From contig NZ_JARUJP010000016.1 of NCBI RefSeq assembly GCF_033659955.1, forward strand, positions 1 to 64,000: 64,000 nucleotides of DNA, written 5' to 3'. The position numbers were made by a program, and so were the translations under genes. Position 1 is the stretch's first letter; each line of letters begins with the position of its first letter. The DNA is from Clostridium_AM tanneri (lineage in GTDB: Bacteria > Bacillota > Clostridia > Clostridiales > Clostridiaceae). A model generated the notes under the pieces. That model did not search any database, was not told where the DNA came from, and was given only the letters and a program-made list of their open reading frames with translations. Positions 17,644-26,740 of the stretch are shown here, piece by piece.

Positions 17644-18113
17644 TTATACATTGCACCTCTTTTTTCAAGGGTACCTAATCCTTTATTAAGCACTAGAGAT
17701 ATTAAAATATAAAAAGAATTTAGAAGTATAGAGAAGAGGTAGCTCCATTTTGCATAGGTATAGAGCCTTAATTCTATATTAATAGCTTCTAATATTGCAG
17801 TTAGTGCTATTAGTAAAATTGTCAATACTGCCTTTTTTAAATGTGTATCTGCTGTATTAAACTTATCAATAAAGATTATTATCAGAAAGGGGGTTATTGC
17901 ACATACATATAAACAAAGTGCCAAGAATTTAATTTTATCTTCAGTCAGCTTAATTAATTCCATATTTAGACTAATACTGAAAATTATGTTTACCTCCACA
18001 ATAACCAGTATCATACAAATTATTATACCTTTTATTACCTCGTGTTTTTCTGTACCTGTTATATAGTAAGTGATAACTAACCAGGAAACTGTAATATATA
18101 ATACTAGAACCAT
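17640..18113 (-). CDS. Small polytopic membrane protein
   Basis: The 157-residue hydrophobic protein has four to five membrane segments, with charged loops TGTEKHEV and DKFNTADTHLKK. I recognise no family. It is the first gene of a two-gene operon with the 163-residue membrane protein that follows, overlapping it by 4 bp. A nucleotidyltransferase remnant lies upstream. Confidence 0.6.
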   Translation of the reverse strand: MVLVLYITVSWLVITYYITGTEKHEVIKGIIICMILVIVEVNIIFSISLNMELIKLTEDKIKFLALCLYVCAITPFLIIIFIDKFNTADTHLKKAVLTILLIALTAILEAINIELRLYTYAKWSYLFSILLNSFYILISLVLNKGLGTLEKRGAMYK

Positions 18114-18164
18114 AGGATACCTCTCAAGTTTATCTAGAAAATTTTGTTATAGCTATAGTATTAC

Positions 18165-18383
18165 TCAACAGTGAAAAAATATGTAAAAAATAACACCACT
18201 ATCTGCATCTTGATAAATCAATTTTACTTCCTTTATAATTACTAAAACATCTATGTCACTCTCAAGACTAACATTGTAAGTAAGACAACTTCCAAATAAC
18301 CATACCTCCTTAACACACTGTGGTAATTCCTTGCTATTTTCCAGTAATATTGATTGGTGCTTTAAGATTAAATTACAAATAAC
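18165..18383 (-). pseudogene. Nucleotidyltransferase domain remnant
   Basis: A minus-strand frame without a start codon reads from about 18383 to a TGA at 18165-18167. It contains CVKEVWLFGSCLTYNVSLES then DIDVLVII: the GS and D-x-D signature of an MNT-type nucleotidyltransferase, preceded by a typical helix (LKHQSILLENSKELPQ). The protein is cut off soon after and ends in IFFHC. Both ends of the normal 100-plus-residue protein are missing, and the symporter terminator abuts its 5' end. It is a decayed gene. Confidence 0.65.
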
Positions 18384-18425
18384 TGCCCCCTCATCTCACA
18401 CCCTTTAAGGGTGGGATGAGAGGGC
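18384..18425 (-). terminator. Terminator after the dicarboxylate symporter gene
   Basis: A long stem pairs TGCCCCCTCATCTCACACCC (from 18384) with AGGGTGGGATGAGAGGGCA (ending 18425), with two mismatches and a tight loop. It lies 70 bp after the symporter stop on the minus strand. Confidence 0.8.
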
Positions 18426-18495
18426 AATTTATGATATAATAAACATACTTCTTTTTAATCACTCAAGAATACCACGCTTTGAAGTCTGTACTTTT

Positions 18496-19776
18496 TTAGG
18501 AAACTGCCTTTCCTAAGTTCTCTACCTTTCCTGCAATCCAATTCCTTCCCTCAACAAATCTTGCTACCATCATAGCACATACAGTATTTCCTGTAGAGTT
18601 AAGCAGCGTTGCAGGTGCATCAATAATTGTACTTATAACTGCTATTATTGGTAAAACTTCTGGTGGGAAGCCATAGACACTTATAATAAGCATCTCTCCA
18701 ATCATTCCGCCTCCTGGAATAGCTCCCATTACAGCACCTACTAAGTAAGATACGCATATTATTCCAACTATCGCTTTAACGCTGGTCATATCTTTCCCGA
18801 AAAGCCCCATCAAGAAGACAATTTTTAAAACTCCTCCTATTACAGAACCATCCTTATGAGTATTAGCCCCAAGAGGAACTACCGTTTCTGCAATGTCATC
18901 CGTTACTCCCATCTTCTTTGCATACTCTAGGTTAACTGGTATACATGCGGCACTGGAACAGGTAGCCAGAGCGGTTATAGATGGAGCTATGGCATTTTTC
19001 CAGAAGGAGAAAAGACCTGGTTTTCCTCCAGCTATGAAGGCATATAAGGTGAACATACCAAAATAATAGATTATTGCAAGTACTACATATAGGATAAATG
19101 CTCTAAGGTATCCTTGAAGTATTTGTGAGCCAAGTTGTCCTATTACTGTAGCAAAATAGCAGCCAAGTCCTATTGGAGCATAATACATTATTATTTTTAC
19201 TACATTCATTACCACTGTTGTACCAGATTCTAAAAGTTTAGCAATAGGTTTTCCCTTTTCTCCAGAAAGCACTGTTCCAATTCCAAAAATTATTGAAAAT
19301 ACTATTAACTGAAGCATATTTTTTCTCGAGAACAATGACACAAAATCAGAAACAGTAAAGGTGTTTACCAGCTGCTGAAGCAGCCCTGTTTGTTCTGATT
19401 TTTGAGCAGTCTCCGCTGTATCTGCTATGACCTTTTGAATAATTCCTGGGTCTACCCCTTTAGTTGGATTTGCAATTAATGCTCCAGTAACTCCAATTAT
19501 CGCCGCTGCAAAGGCAGTACAGGTAAAGACTAGTACAATCCCAAGCATTATTTTCCCCAATCTTTTCATACTTCCCATATTTGCTATGGCAGAAGCAACG
19601 CTAAAAAATACTAGGGGCACAATTACAGTAAACATTAAGTTTAAGAATAGATCACCAAAAGGCTGAAGTACCGATGCCTTTGGACCCATAACCATTCCTA
19701 CAATTCCTCCGATAATAATTGAACCAAGCAATATTATAGAGGACTTATATCCCTTTAAAAATTTCAATACATCCAC
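18496..19776 (-). CDS. Dicarboxylate/amino acid:cation symporter
   Basis: The 426-residue protein is a member of the DAACS (GltP/DctA/SstT) family with eight membrane helices and two re-entrant loops. TCSSAACIPVNLEYAKKMGV is the HP1 serine-rich loop, GANTHKDGSVIGG the helix 7 motif, and STIIDAPATLLNSTGNTVCAMMVAR the HP2/helix 8 block. It imports dicarboxylates, glutamate or serine/threonine with Na+ or H+. The substrate-defining Arg/Asp in helix 8 reads N-x-x-x-A-M-M-V-A-R-F, so I cannot choose the substrate with confidence. It is divergent from an AraC-type regulator that may control it. Confidence 0.9.
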   Translation of the reverse strand: MDVLKFLKGYKSSIILLGSIIIGGIVGMVMGPKASVLQPFGDLFLNLMFTVIVPLVFFSVASAIANMGSMKRLGKIMLGIVLVFTCTAFAAAIIGVTGALIANPTKGVDPGIIQKVIADTAETAQKSEQTGLLQQLVNTFTVSDFVSLFSRKNMLQLIVFSIIFGIGTVLSGEKGKPIAKLLESGTTVVMNVVKIIMYYAPIGLGCYFATVIGQLGSQILQGYLRAFILYVVLAIIYYFGMFTLYAFIAGGKPGLFSFWKNAIAPSITALATCSSAACIPVNLEYAKKMGVTDDIAETVVPLGANTHKDGSVIGGVLKIVFLMGLFGKDMTSVKAIVGIICVSYLVGAVMGAIPGGGMIGEMLIISVYGFPPEVLPIIAVISTIIDAPATLLNSTGNTVCAMMVARFVEGRNWIAGKVENLGKAVS

Positions 19777-19888
19777 TCCCTTTCATAAATAACTATTAGT
19801 CCTTATGGATAGAATATTATACCATGTATTCTAATATATATTATACACATAGTTTTTACTATTTTCCTAGCTAAAACTGCTTCAAATA

Positions 19889-19918
19889 TTGCAAAAAGTG
19901 CTATAATATATCTATACT
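19889..19918 (+). promoter_or_regulatory. Possible promoter of the AraC-type gene
   Basis: TTGCAA (19889-19894) and TATACT (19913-19918) are 18 bp apart and sit just before the ribosome binding site AAAGGAG of the gene starting at 19938. An alternative -10, TATAAT, overlaps the spacer. The very short leader makes this tentative. Confidence 0.35.
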
Positions 19919-19937
19919 GTGTGTAAAGGAGATAATT

Positions 19938-20837
19938 GTGGAGAAGGAAGAAGCTATATTAAAAGTAAAAAGAGGCTATCTTAATGGTGATTTTCAGTAT
20001 TTTCACCTAGCAGATAGAAAGAGTCTGGAGTTTGAATCCCATTATCATGAGTTTAATAAAATAATAATCTTTATATCCGGTGATGTAACCTATTTAATAG
20101 AAGGAAAGGCATATAAGCTGAAGCCTTGGGACTTGCTTTTCGTAGGCAGCAATGACGTTCATAGACCTATAATAAGCGCTGATGAACCTTATGAAAGAAT
20201 AATTATCTGGGTAAATTCTAGGTTTTTAGAACTGCATAATGTAGAAGGCAGCAATTTACTAACCTGTTTTAGTTTTTCCTCACGAAAAAAAATAAACTTA
20301 CTTACCCTTATGCCAGAGAATGTTAACAGTATTAAGGCTACTTTAGCTTCTCTTGAAGAGGCTGTTAATGATAACTCCTTTGGAAGCGCTATTCTTAAAA
20401 ACTCTCTGTTCCTTCAATTTATTGTTTATATCAACAGGCTTTATCTTGCAGTGAAAACTAATAAAGAAGAAAGTGATGTTGAATATGATAAGCGGATTTC
20501 AAGTATATTGGAGTATATTAATAAAAACCTCGGTGATGACCTGTCTGTAGAGAATATTGCCTCTAAATTTTACATGAGTAAGTACTATCTCATGCATAAA
20601 TTTAAAACTCAAACAGGCTATACCTTGCATAACTATATACAGCAAAAGAGACTAATGCTTTCAGCATCGCTAATAAAAAAAGGGAAGCAAATAACAGAGG
20701 TGTCCCTGGAATGTGGTTTTAAGGACTACTCAAGCTTTGTAAGAGCTTTTAAAAAGACCTTTGATCTCTCCCCTAAACAATATTACAAGACAATGCTAGA
20801 GATGGAAAACTCTTATGATATGAAAAAGCATAGATAA
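19938..20837 (+). CDS. AraC family regulator with cupin domain
   Basis: The 299-residue protein has an N-terminal cupin sensing domain (FESHYHEFNKIIIFISGDVTYL, LKPWDLLFVGSNDVH) and a C-terminal double helix-turn-helix (about 190-290) with NLGDDLSVENIASKFYMSKY and ECGFKDYSSFVRAFKKTFDLSPKQY. It starts at GTG, 5 nt after AAAGGAG. AraC regulators of this layout usually bind a sugar or similar metabolite and activate a nearby transporter. The divergent dicarboxylate symporter is the obvious candidate target. Confidence 0.9.
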   Translation: MEKEEAILKVKRGYLNGDFQYFHLADRKSLEFESHYHEFNKIIIFISGDVTYLIEGKAYKLKPWDLLFVGSNDVHRPIISADEPYERIIIWVNSRFLELHNVEGSNLLTCFSFSSRKKINLLTLMPENVNSIKATLASLEEAVNDNSFGSAILKNSLFLQFIVYINRLYLAVKTNKEESDVEYDKRISSILEYINKNLGDDLSVENIASKFYMSKYYLMHKFKTQTGYTLHNYIQQKRLMLSASLIKKGKQITEVSLECGFKDYSSFVRAFKKTFDLSPKQYYKTMLEMENSYDMKKHR

Positions 20838-20862
20838 TAATATTTTCCATCCCTTTAATTCC

Positions 20863-21987
20863 TTATTCTCTAGGATCTGCTACTACTAATACATCTACAT
20901 ACTTAGTTCCCCTCATAATTTTTCTTACAATAGATCCTCTCAATATTTCATGCCACCTGGTTCTCGCAGACTGGCCAATTATAACTTGTGTTATTCCATT
21001 TTCTTTAGCAAATTTAATTATGGGAACAGCAGCATCCTTAGAGGTGGCAACCTGAAACTTTGCATCTAGTTTTGAACAAAGCTGAGTTAAATCATCAAGT
21101 TTTCTTAATTTACTTTTATCCTCTGAAATATTTTCCCTTCTCACATGAAGTACGTAAAGGGGAGCTTTTAGCATTTTTGAAATTCTGTAACCCCTTCTTA
21201 TAAGATACTCTGCATTAAAGTTAACATTAACACATACAAGTATTTTTTCTTGTGCTCCAACAAGACCTTCAACATGTTTTTCCTTCTTGTACTCCATAAG
21301 GTGTTCATCTACTTCATTTGCAACTTCTCTAAGGGTAAGTTCTCTCAAGGCAGTTAAATTTCCCACTCTAAAAAAATTATTAAGAGCAGTTTCTATTTTA
21401 TCTTTGCTGTAAATCTTTCCACTTTTTAGTCTATCTCTTAGGGCATCTATAGATATATCAATTACCTCTACCTCATCAGCAATCTCTAACATAGAATCGG
21501 GAATAGTTTCTCTAACCTTTACACCAGTCATTCTATTTACATAATCATTTAAGCTTTCAAGATGCTGTATGTTAACTGCAGTCATAACACTAATACCACT
21601 GTTTATAAGCTCTAAAACATCTTGATAGCGTTTTTTATTTTTAGAGGTAGGTACATTAGTATGGGCTAACTCATCTACAATAACCACCTGAGGCTTTCTT
21701 TTTGTTATCCCATCTAAATCCAATTCTTTAAGAACTACACCTTTATAGTGTATTTCCTTCAGTGGAATAAGCTCAAGATCTTTAATCTGCTCAGCAGTAC
21801 CTTTTCTGCCATAGGTTTCAACTAGTCCAACAACAACATCAATATTTGTTTCTCTCATTTCGTGGGCATCTCTGAGCATTTCACAGGTTTTACCTACCCC
21901 AGGAGCAGCTCCAATATATAACTTAAGTCTGCCTTTGTTTGCGTTTTCAATTTCCTTCAAAAATTGGTCTGGAGATTTTTTAGACAT
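20863..21987 (-). CDS. Stand-alone KdpD N-terminal protein (no kinase)
   Basis: The 374-residue protein has the KdpD N-terminal domain (about 1-220) with P-loop GAAPGVGKT and DELAHTN, followed by a universal-stress-protein-like domain (about 245-374) ending VIIGQSARTRWHEI. The four transmembrane helices, GAF and histidine kinase of full KdpD (about 900 residues) are absent. Short KdpD proteins occur in other bacteria and are thought to sense K+ or cyclic nucleotides and to act on a separate kinase. Here it is third in an operon with a histidine kinase and a receiver protein, divergent from kdpFABC. Confidence 0.87.
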   Translation of the reverse strand: MSKKSPDQFLKEIENANKGRLKLYIGAAPGVGKTCEMLRDAHEMRETNIDVVVGLVETYGRKGTAEQIKDLELIPLKEIHYKGVVLKELDLDGITKRKPQVVIVDELAHTNVPTSKNKKRYQDVLELINSGISVMTAVNIQHLESLNDYVNRMTGVKVRETIPDSMLEIADEVEVIDISIDALRDRLKSGKIYSKDKIETALNNFFRVGNLTALRELTLREVANEVDEHLMEYKKEKHVEGLVGAQEKILVCVNVNFNAEYLIRRGYRISKMLKAPLYVLHVRRENISEDKSKLRKLDDLTQLCSKLDAKFQVATSKDAAVPIIKFAKENGITQVIIGQSARTRWHEILRGSIVRKIMRGTKYVDVLVVADPRE

Positions 21988-22030
21988 AAACTACACCTCA
22001 AATTTTATATAATTAACTCTACGGCTAGTA

Positions 22031-22606
22031 CTATTTAAACTGCCTGCTGATATTATAGAATCTTTCCGCCTCTTTTAAATCCCCTCTAAGCTCATATATC
22101 CTAGCTAAAAGTTCATATACTTCGCCATTGTTTACATTAGTGGATAAAGCCTTTTTCAATATATTAAAAGTTTCCTGAAGTTCTCCTATTTTTAATAGTT
22201 CTTTAGCTTTTTTAATGTATTTATCTGTAGAAATCGCATCACTTTCCAGCTGTGGCTCTACTTCATTAAGTACATGTCTTACCTTTTCTGCAGTAAAGGG
22301 CTTTTGAAGATATGCAATAGCTCCCAGTTTAGTACATTCCACCGCATTTTTAACTGTTCCAAAGGCTGTCATTACTATAACGGGAGTCTCTATTCCTATA
22401 GCCCTTATCCGTCTTAATACTTCTGTACCGCTTATCTCAGGCATTTTTATATCTAAAAAAATTAAATCTACTCCCTCATTTTTTAATAAATCTAAAGCTT
22501 CTGTCCCATTACTTGCTGTTAAAACCTCATAACCAGTAAACTCCAGACAAGTAGTAAGCAATAGCTTTATATTTTTTGTATCATCTACAACAAGAACCTT
22601 CTTCAT
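22031..22606 (-). CDS. Response regulator receiver with TPR repeats, no DNA-binding domain
   Basis: The 191-residue protein has a receiver domain (1-120) with D8/D9, phosphoacceptor D52 in FLDIKMP, T83 and K105 in LQKPF. It is followed by a short TPR region (AKELLKIGELQETFNILKKA, then EVYELLARIYELRGDLKEAERFY). There is no helix-turn-helix, so it differs from KdpE-type OmpR regulators. It may work by protein-protein contact, for example by relaying phosphate or binding the KdpD-like protein. It lies 23 bp after the histidine kinase and 43 bp before the KdpD-like gene, so is co-transcribed. Confidence 0.88.
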   Translation of the reverse strand: MKKVLVVDDTKNIKLLLTTCLEFTGYEVLTASNGTEALDLLKNEGVDLIFLDIKMPEISGTEVLRRIRAIGIETPVIVMTAFGTVKNAVECTKLGAIAYLQKPFTAEKVRHVLNEVEPQLESDAISTDKYIKKAKELLKIGELQETFNILKKALSTNVNNGEVYELLARIYELRGDLKEAERFYNISRQFK

Positions 22607-22629
22607 AATAACCTCCTGTTATGCTAAAC

Positions 22630-24459
22630 TTATTCATACAATTGAATGGTAAAAGTAAAAGTACTGCCTTCTCCAAAGGTGCTTTCACACCATATTTCAC
22701 CACCTTGAGCCTCTACTATTTCTTTGGCTATAGCAAGACCTAAGCCAGTACCCCTGTCTTCTTTACCCTTAACTTGAACAAACTTTTCAAAAATCTTTTC
22801 TACATAGTTTTCAGGTATTCCTTCTCCGGTATCTTTAACAGATACACACATCTTGTTTTGCTTAATAAAAGAACTAATTATTATTTTATCTCCTCTATGA
22901 GTAAACTTTAAGGCATTTGATATTAAATTATTTAAAACCCAAGTTGTTTTTTCGAAATCTACTTTAACCTTTGAGACATAATCAATTGAATTATAATGTA
23001 AGCTTATATTCCTATCATATGCCTGGTTAACAAATCCTTTAATACTATTTTCAATAATAACTTCTATAGAGTAAGCTTCTAGTTTAAATATAGATTTACT
23101 AGATTCTAACTTAGAAAGATGAAGCAGGTTATTAACTAACTTTAATAGTTTTTCACTTTCTTCATTTATAGTAGATATTATCTCTTTTTGCTTTTTATTC
23201 ACATTTCCAGCAATTTCGTCACAAATTAAACTTGCTCCCATCATTATAGAAGTAAGGGGAGTCTTAAACTCATGTGAAATTGTGGCTATAAAATCACCTT
23301 TAAGCTTTTCAATTTCCTTAAGTTCAGTTACATTTTGAAAGAGAACTACTAAGCCGTATCTTTTATTGTCAACTTCCATAAGCTTAGTAACCAATACATT
23401 ATAGTAATAATCTTTGTGATTATAGCTAAAATAAAATATTTTCTGTTGTACTTCCTTTTCATCTGAGTTATATGTATTTTTTATATAATCATACAATTCA
23501 CCATTTCTCACTACTTCAAGAAAATACTTATTTAATATATTCTCTTCACTAAGGTTAAATAGCTGTTCGAAAGCATCATTTATCAGAACTATTTTATAGT
23601 CTGTGTCCATAACAAGTATGGGGTCTGAAATGCTTTTTACAATGGCTAAAGATTTATTTTTCTCCGCCAAAAGCTTGCCTAAGGTACTCTGCTCAAATTG
23701 AAGAAGTCTCTTAGTCATATCATTAAATTCCTTAGATAATTCTCCAACCTCATCCTCGCTTACTATTTCTGTTTGTTTGTCTAATTCCCCTTCTTTAAGT
23801 GCTCTCATATTATCTCTTAGTGCATATAGTGGACTTAAAAATTTGTTTAGTGATAACCAAGCAACAGCAAAGCCTAATAAAACAAAAAGAACTAACAGAA
23901 TTGAAATAATATACATAGACTGCTCCGAGTCTTTTATTACTCGCTCCTTGCTGTTAAACATCGCCTCTTCGTTAAGATTTGATACACCTCTAATAAGCTT
24001 TTTTAATTCACTGTACTGTGGATACATTTTATTATTGTAAAAATTTATGGTCTCATCAGTATTATTCTTTACTGCCCTCTCTTGAAGCTGAGAAAATAAA
24101 GCCAAGTATTGTACATAAGAATTTTCTATTTCCCGAACAAGCTGTTTTTCACCAACTTCTGTAAGGTTTGATTTCTCCACATGATACCACCTGTAAAAGT
24201 TATTGCTATGGTTATAAAAGTTGGCTATACCTTGATTTTTATTAATATTCATATAAGTCAAAGCGGCAGAATTCTGACCTTCTAATGCCTCAAGCATATA
24301 ACTAGCTGCATCTATGCTTTTATAATTATCTGTCATTAACCCTTGGATACTTCTCTCTAAGGAATAGATATTGGCTATTGAGGCTATTCCTACTACTGCA
24401 ATTGTAAATACTAAAAATAAATAAACAATTAAAAATTTGCCTTTTAAGGTCTTAATCAT
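22630..24459 (-). CDS. Membrane sensor histidine kinase
   Basis: The 609-residue kinase has membrane segments at about 8-28 and 182-203 enclosing a helical four-helix-bundle-like sensor, a HAMP domain (205-258), a PAS domain (about 265-380), the HisKA domain with phospho-accepting H396 in SHEFKTPLTS, and a HATPase domain with N box NNLISNALKFT and DTGEGIP and GTGLGLAI. It is the first gene of an operon with a receiver-TPR protein and a kinase-less KdpD. It has none of the KdpD transmembrane or GAF architecture, so this operon seems to use it in place of the KdpD kinase half. Confidence 0.9.
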   Translation of the reverse strand: MIKTLKGKFLIVYLFLVFTIAVVGIASIANIYSLERSIQGLMTDNYKSIDAASYMLEALEGQNSAALTYMNINKNQGIANFYNHSNNFYRWYHVEKSNLTEVGEKQLVREIENSYVQYLALFSQLQERAVKNNTDETINFYNNKMYPQYSELKKLIRGVSNLNEEAMFNSKERVIKDSEQSMYIISILLVLFVLLGFAVAWLSLNKFLSPLYALRDNMRALKEGELDKQTEIVSEDEVGELSKEFNDMTKRLLQFEQSTLGKLLAEKNKSLAIVKSISDPILVMDTDYKIVLINDAFEQLFNLSEENILNKYFLEVVRNGELYDYIKNTYNSDEKEVQQKIFYFSYNHKDYYYNVLVTKLMEVDNKRYGLVVLFQNVTELKEIEKLKGDFIATISHEFKTPLTSIMMGASLICDEIAGNVNKKQKEIISTINEESEKLLKLVNNLLHLSKLESSKSIFKLEAYSIEVIIENSIKGFVNQAYDRNISLHYNSIDYVSKVKVDFEKTTWVLNNLISNALKFTHRGDKIIISSFIKQNKMCVSVKDTGEGIPENYVEKIFEKFVQVKGKEDRGTGLGLAIAKEIVEAQGGEIWCESTFGEGSTFTFTIQLYE

Positions 24460-24499
24460 AGATATGCTCCCTCTTATAAACCTTTATTTAATATAGACT

Positions 24500-24528
24500 A
24501 GTATAAATTTTACAACTCTAAAAGTCAA
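24500..24528 (-). promoter_or_regulatory. Promoter of the histidine kinase operon
   Basis: On the minus strand TTGACT (24523-24528) and TATACT (24500-24505) are separated by 17 bp, a near-consensus sigma-A promoter 41 bp before the kinase start codon. Confidence 0.7.
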
Positions 24529-24755
24529 TTTACATATAAAAACTATATCTAAAATAAAGAAAACTTGATTCTTCATAGGAAAGAAGAAGTTAGTTTAACT
24601 ACATCAGCTCTTATAAGGCGAATAGCCTTAAGGAAGCACAGGTTTTACTTTTCGAATTGTAGGAGGGCATAGGTGTATAATCTTAGTGTGTTATAGATAC
24701 AGAATCATTAAGCTTGTATTTAATAATATAAATATTAATTTTTAGGAGGGATAAT
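24529..24755 (+). promoter_or_regulatory. Upstream and leader region of the kdp operon
   Basis: About 225 bp precede the first small kdp gene. A TATAAT element lies at 24676-24681 with poor -35 matches, a small AGGC/GCCT hairpin lies near 24617-24635, and the ribosome binding site AGGAGGG precedes the ATG. I looked for a ydaO-type c-di-AMP riboswitch and did not find its conserved blocks. Direct binding by a KdpE-like regulator cannot be judged. Confidence 0.35.
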
Positions 24756-24860
24756 ATGAAGGATATAATTTTTGCAGGAATATTACTCCTATGCTTTGTA
24801 GCAGCTTTTTTATTTACTAATTGGTGTGACAAACAAATATCTAGTAAAGAAGATAGTTAA
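24756..24860 (+). CDS. Small membrane peptide at head of kdp operon
   Basis: This 34-residue peptide starts with ATG 7 nt after AGGAGGG and has one membrane segment (about residues 4-21) followed by a short charged tail WCDKQISSKEDS. It precedes kdpF by 93 bp. The strong ribosome binding site and position suggest a genuine Kdp-associated peptide rather than chance. It differs from KdpF, which is separately present. Function unknown. A GGATAAC/GTTATCC hairpin lies between it and kdpF. Confidence 0.65.
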   Translation: MKDIIFAGILLLCFVAAFLFTNWCDKQISSKEDS

Positions 24861-24953
24861 CATTGGTAAATTAAGTGTTACTCTAACCTATAATTAATAC
24901 AGGTAGGGATAACTCTTTAGTTATCCAGTGTTACTACTGAAAGGAGAAGGTAT

Positions 24954-25031
24954 ATGATAATTTTAATTATAGTATCAGTTTTACTGTTTATTTATCTAGG
25001 CTATGCCCTTGTTAACCCAGAAAAATTTTAG
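24954..25031 (+). CDS. kdpF: KdpF potassium-transporting ATPase small subunit
   Basis: The 25-residue peptide is a single membrane helix (ILIIVSVLLFIYLGYALVNP) ending in the YALxxPEKF motif of KdpF. It stabilises the KdpABC complex as a lipid-like subunit. It is preceded by AAGGAGAAGG and followed after 16 bp by kdpA, as in other kdp operons. Confidence 0.85.
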   Translation: MIILIIVSVLLFIYLGYALVNPEKF

Positions 25032-25047
25032 GAAGGTGGAAGCATAA

Positions 25048-26724
25048 ATGGACATTTTACAAATTGTAATATCCTTAGGGCTGTTTATTTTAATTGCTAT
25101 TCCTTTAGGAAAATACTTATATAAAGTTTCTGTAAAGAAAAAAACGTTGTTAGATTCTGTTCTAAATCCTGTGGACAAGTTAATATACAAAATTACAGGT
25201 ATAAAAGAGGAAGAGATGAACTGGAAAACCTATCTTTTATCTTTATTAGTTACAAATGCAGTAATGACACTTATAGTATATTTAATTTTTAGACTTCAAG
25301 GTATGGGACTTTTTAACCCAAATAGCATAAAGCCTATGGAACAATCCCTATCCTTTAACACAGCTATAAGTTTTATAACCAACACAAACCTCCAGCACTA
25401 CTCTGGAGAATCTGGACTTTCTTATTTAAGTCAAATGGCTGCTATTACTTATTTAATGTTTACCTCAGCAGGTACTGGTTATTCAGCAGCAGTAGCTTTT
25501 ATAAGAGGTTTATCAGGAAAGAAAAGCTTTGGGAACTTTTTTGTAGACTTAGTAAGAATTCATACAAGAGTGCTTCTTCCACTTTCAGTAATAGTTACTT
25601 TATTATTGGTATGGCAAGGAACACCACAAACTCTATCTTCTAATCTTACAGTTAATACTATAGAAGGAAAACTTCAAAATATACCCTTAGGTCCTGTAGC
25701 TTCCTTAGAAGCAATTAAGCATATAGGTACAAACGGAGGGGGATTTTTTGGGGCAAATGCAACACATCCCTTTGAGAACCCAACACCTCTTAGTAATTTA
25801 ATTAACATGTTATCTATGATGATACTGCCTGGAGCTTTAGTGCTTGCATTAGGTCACATGCTAAAAAATAAAAAACAAGCCTATGCTATATTTGCGGCTA
25901 TGTCTGTTTTATTTATAACTTCTCTTACCCTATGTTATATGTCAGAAAAAGCAGGCAATCCTATACTTGGAAAGCTTGGCTTGAGCCAATTAATGGGAAA
26001 CATGGAGGGTAAGGAGGTAAGGTTTGGTATAGCTGGATCTTCCTTGTTTACAACTGTTACTACAGCTTTTACTACGGGAGCAGTGAACAATATGCACGAT
26101 ACTTTAACTCCACTTGGCGGCTTAGTTCCACTATGGCAAATGATGCTTAATGTTGTCTTTGGTGGTAAAGGTGTAGGCCTTATGAATATGCTTATGTACA
26201 TCATATTGACAGTATTTCTATGCGGGCTTATGGTTGGAAGAACTCCAGAATTTCTCCAAAAAAAAATAGAAGGTAAAGAAATGAAGCTGATTGCTATAGC
26301 TATTCTTGTACACCCAGTAATAATTTTGATACCTTCTGCTATTGCTCTAATAACTCAAGGCGGCATGGCGGGAATAACAAATCCCAGCTTCCATGGTTTA
26401 AGCCAAGTGCTATATGAATTTGCTTCCTCTGCCGCTAACAACGGCTCAGGCTTCGAGGGCTTAGCAGATAACACAATCTTTTGGAATACTGCTACTGGAC
26501 TTGTAATGTTCTTTGGAAGATATATGAGTATAATACTTCTACTTGCAGTAGCAGCCTCTTTAGCAGAAAAGAATCCAGTTCCAGTTACAGATTCAACCTT
26601 TAGAACAGATAACTCCATGTTTGTTGTTATGCTTATTTCTATAATTATTATCGTGGCAGCTTTAACCTTTTTCCCAGCCTTATCATTAGGGCCTATAGCA
26701 GAACACTTAACTCTTTGGAGATAG
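25048..26724 (+). CDS. kdpA: KdpA potassium-binding translocating subunit
   Basis: The 558-residue protein has about ten membrane segments and the four P-loop-like K+ filter segments of the superfamily of K+ transporters, including TNTNLQHYSGESGLSYL, GTNGGGFFGANATHPFENP and AANNGSGFEGL. It forms the selective K+ entry path of the KdpFABC pump in the membrane. It matches the usual length (about 557). It sits between kdpF (16-bp gap) and kdpB (16-bp gap). Confidence 0.96.
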   Translation: MDILQIVISLGLFILIAIPLGKYLYKVSVKKKTLLDSVLNPVDKLIYKITGIKEEEMNWKTYLLSLLVTNAVMTLIVYLIFRLQGMGLFNPNSIKPMEQSLSFNTAISFITNTNLQHYSGESGLSYLSQMAAITYLMFTSAGTGYSAAVAFIRGLSGKKSFGNFFVDLVRIHTRVLLPLSVIVTLLLVWQGTPQTLSSNLTVNTIEGKLQNIPLGPVASLEAIKHIGTNGGGFFGANATHPFENPTPLSNLINMLSMMILPGALVLALGHMLKNKKQAYAIFAAMSVLFITSLTLCYMSEKAGNPILGKLGLSQLMGNMEGKEVRFGIAGSSLFTTVTTAFTTGAVNNMHDTLTPLGGLVPLWQMMLNVVFGGKGVGLMNMLMYIILTVFLCGLMVGRTPEFLQKKIEGKEMKLIAIAILVHPVIILIPSAIALITQGGMAGITNPSFHGLSQVLYEFASSAANNGSGFEGLADNTIFWNTATGLVMFFGRYMSIILLLAVAASLAEKNPVPVTDSTFRTDNSMFVVMLISIIIIVAALTFFPALSLGPIAEHLTLWR

Positions 26725-26740
26725 TGAGGAGAGATTATAT

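Noticed and set aside
24529..24755. c-di-AMP (ydaO-type) riboswitch before kdp
   Set aside because: The region has a small hairpin but none of the conserved ydaO sequence blocks that I know.
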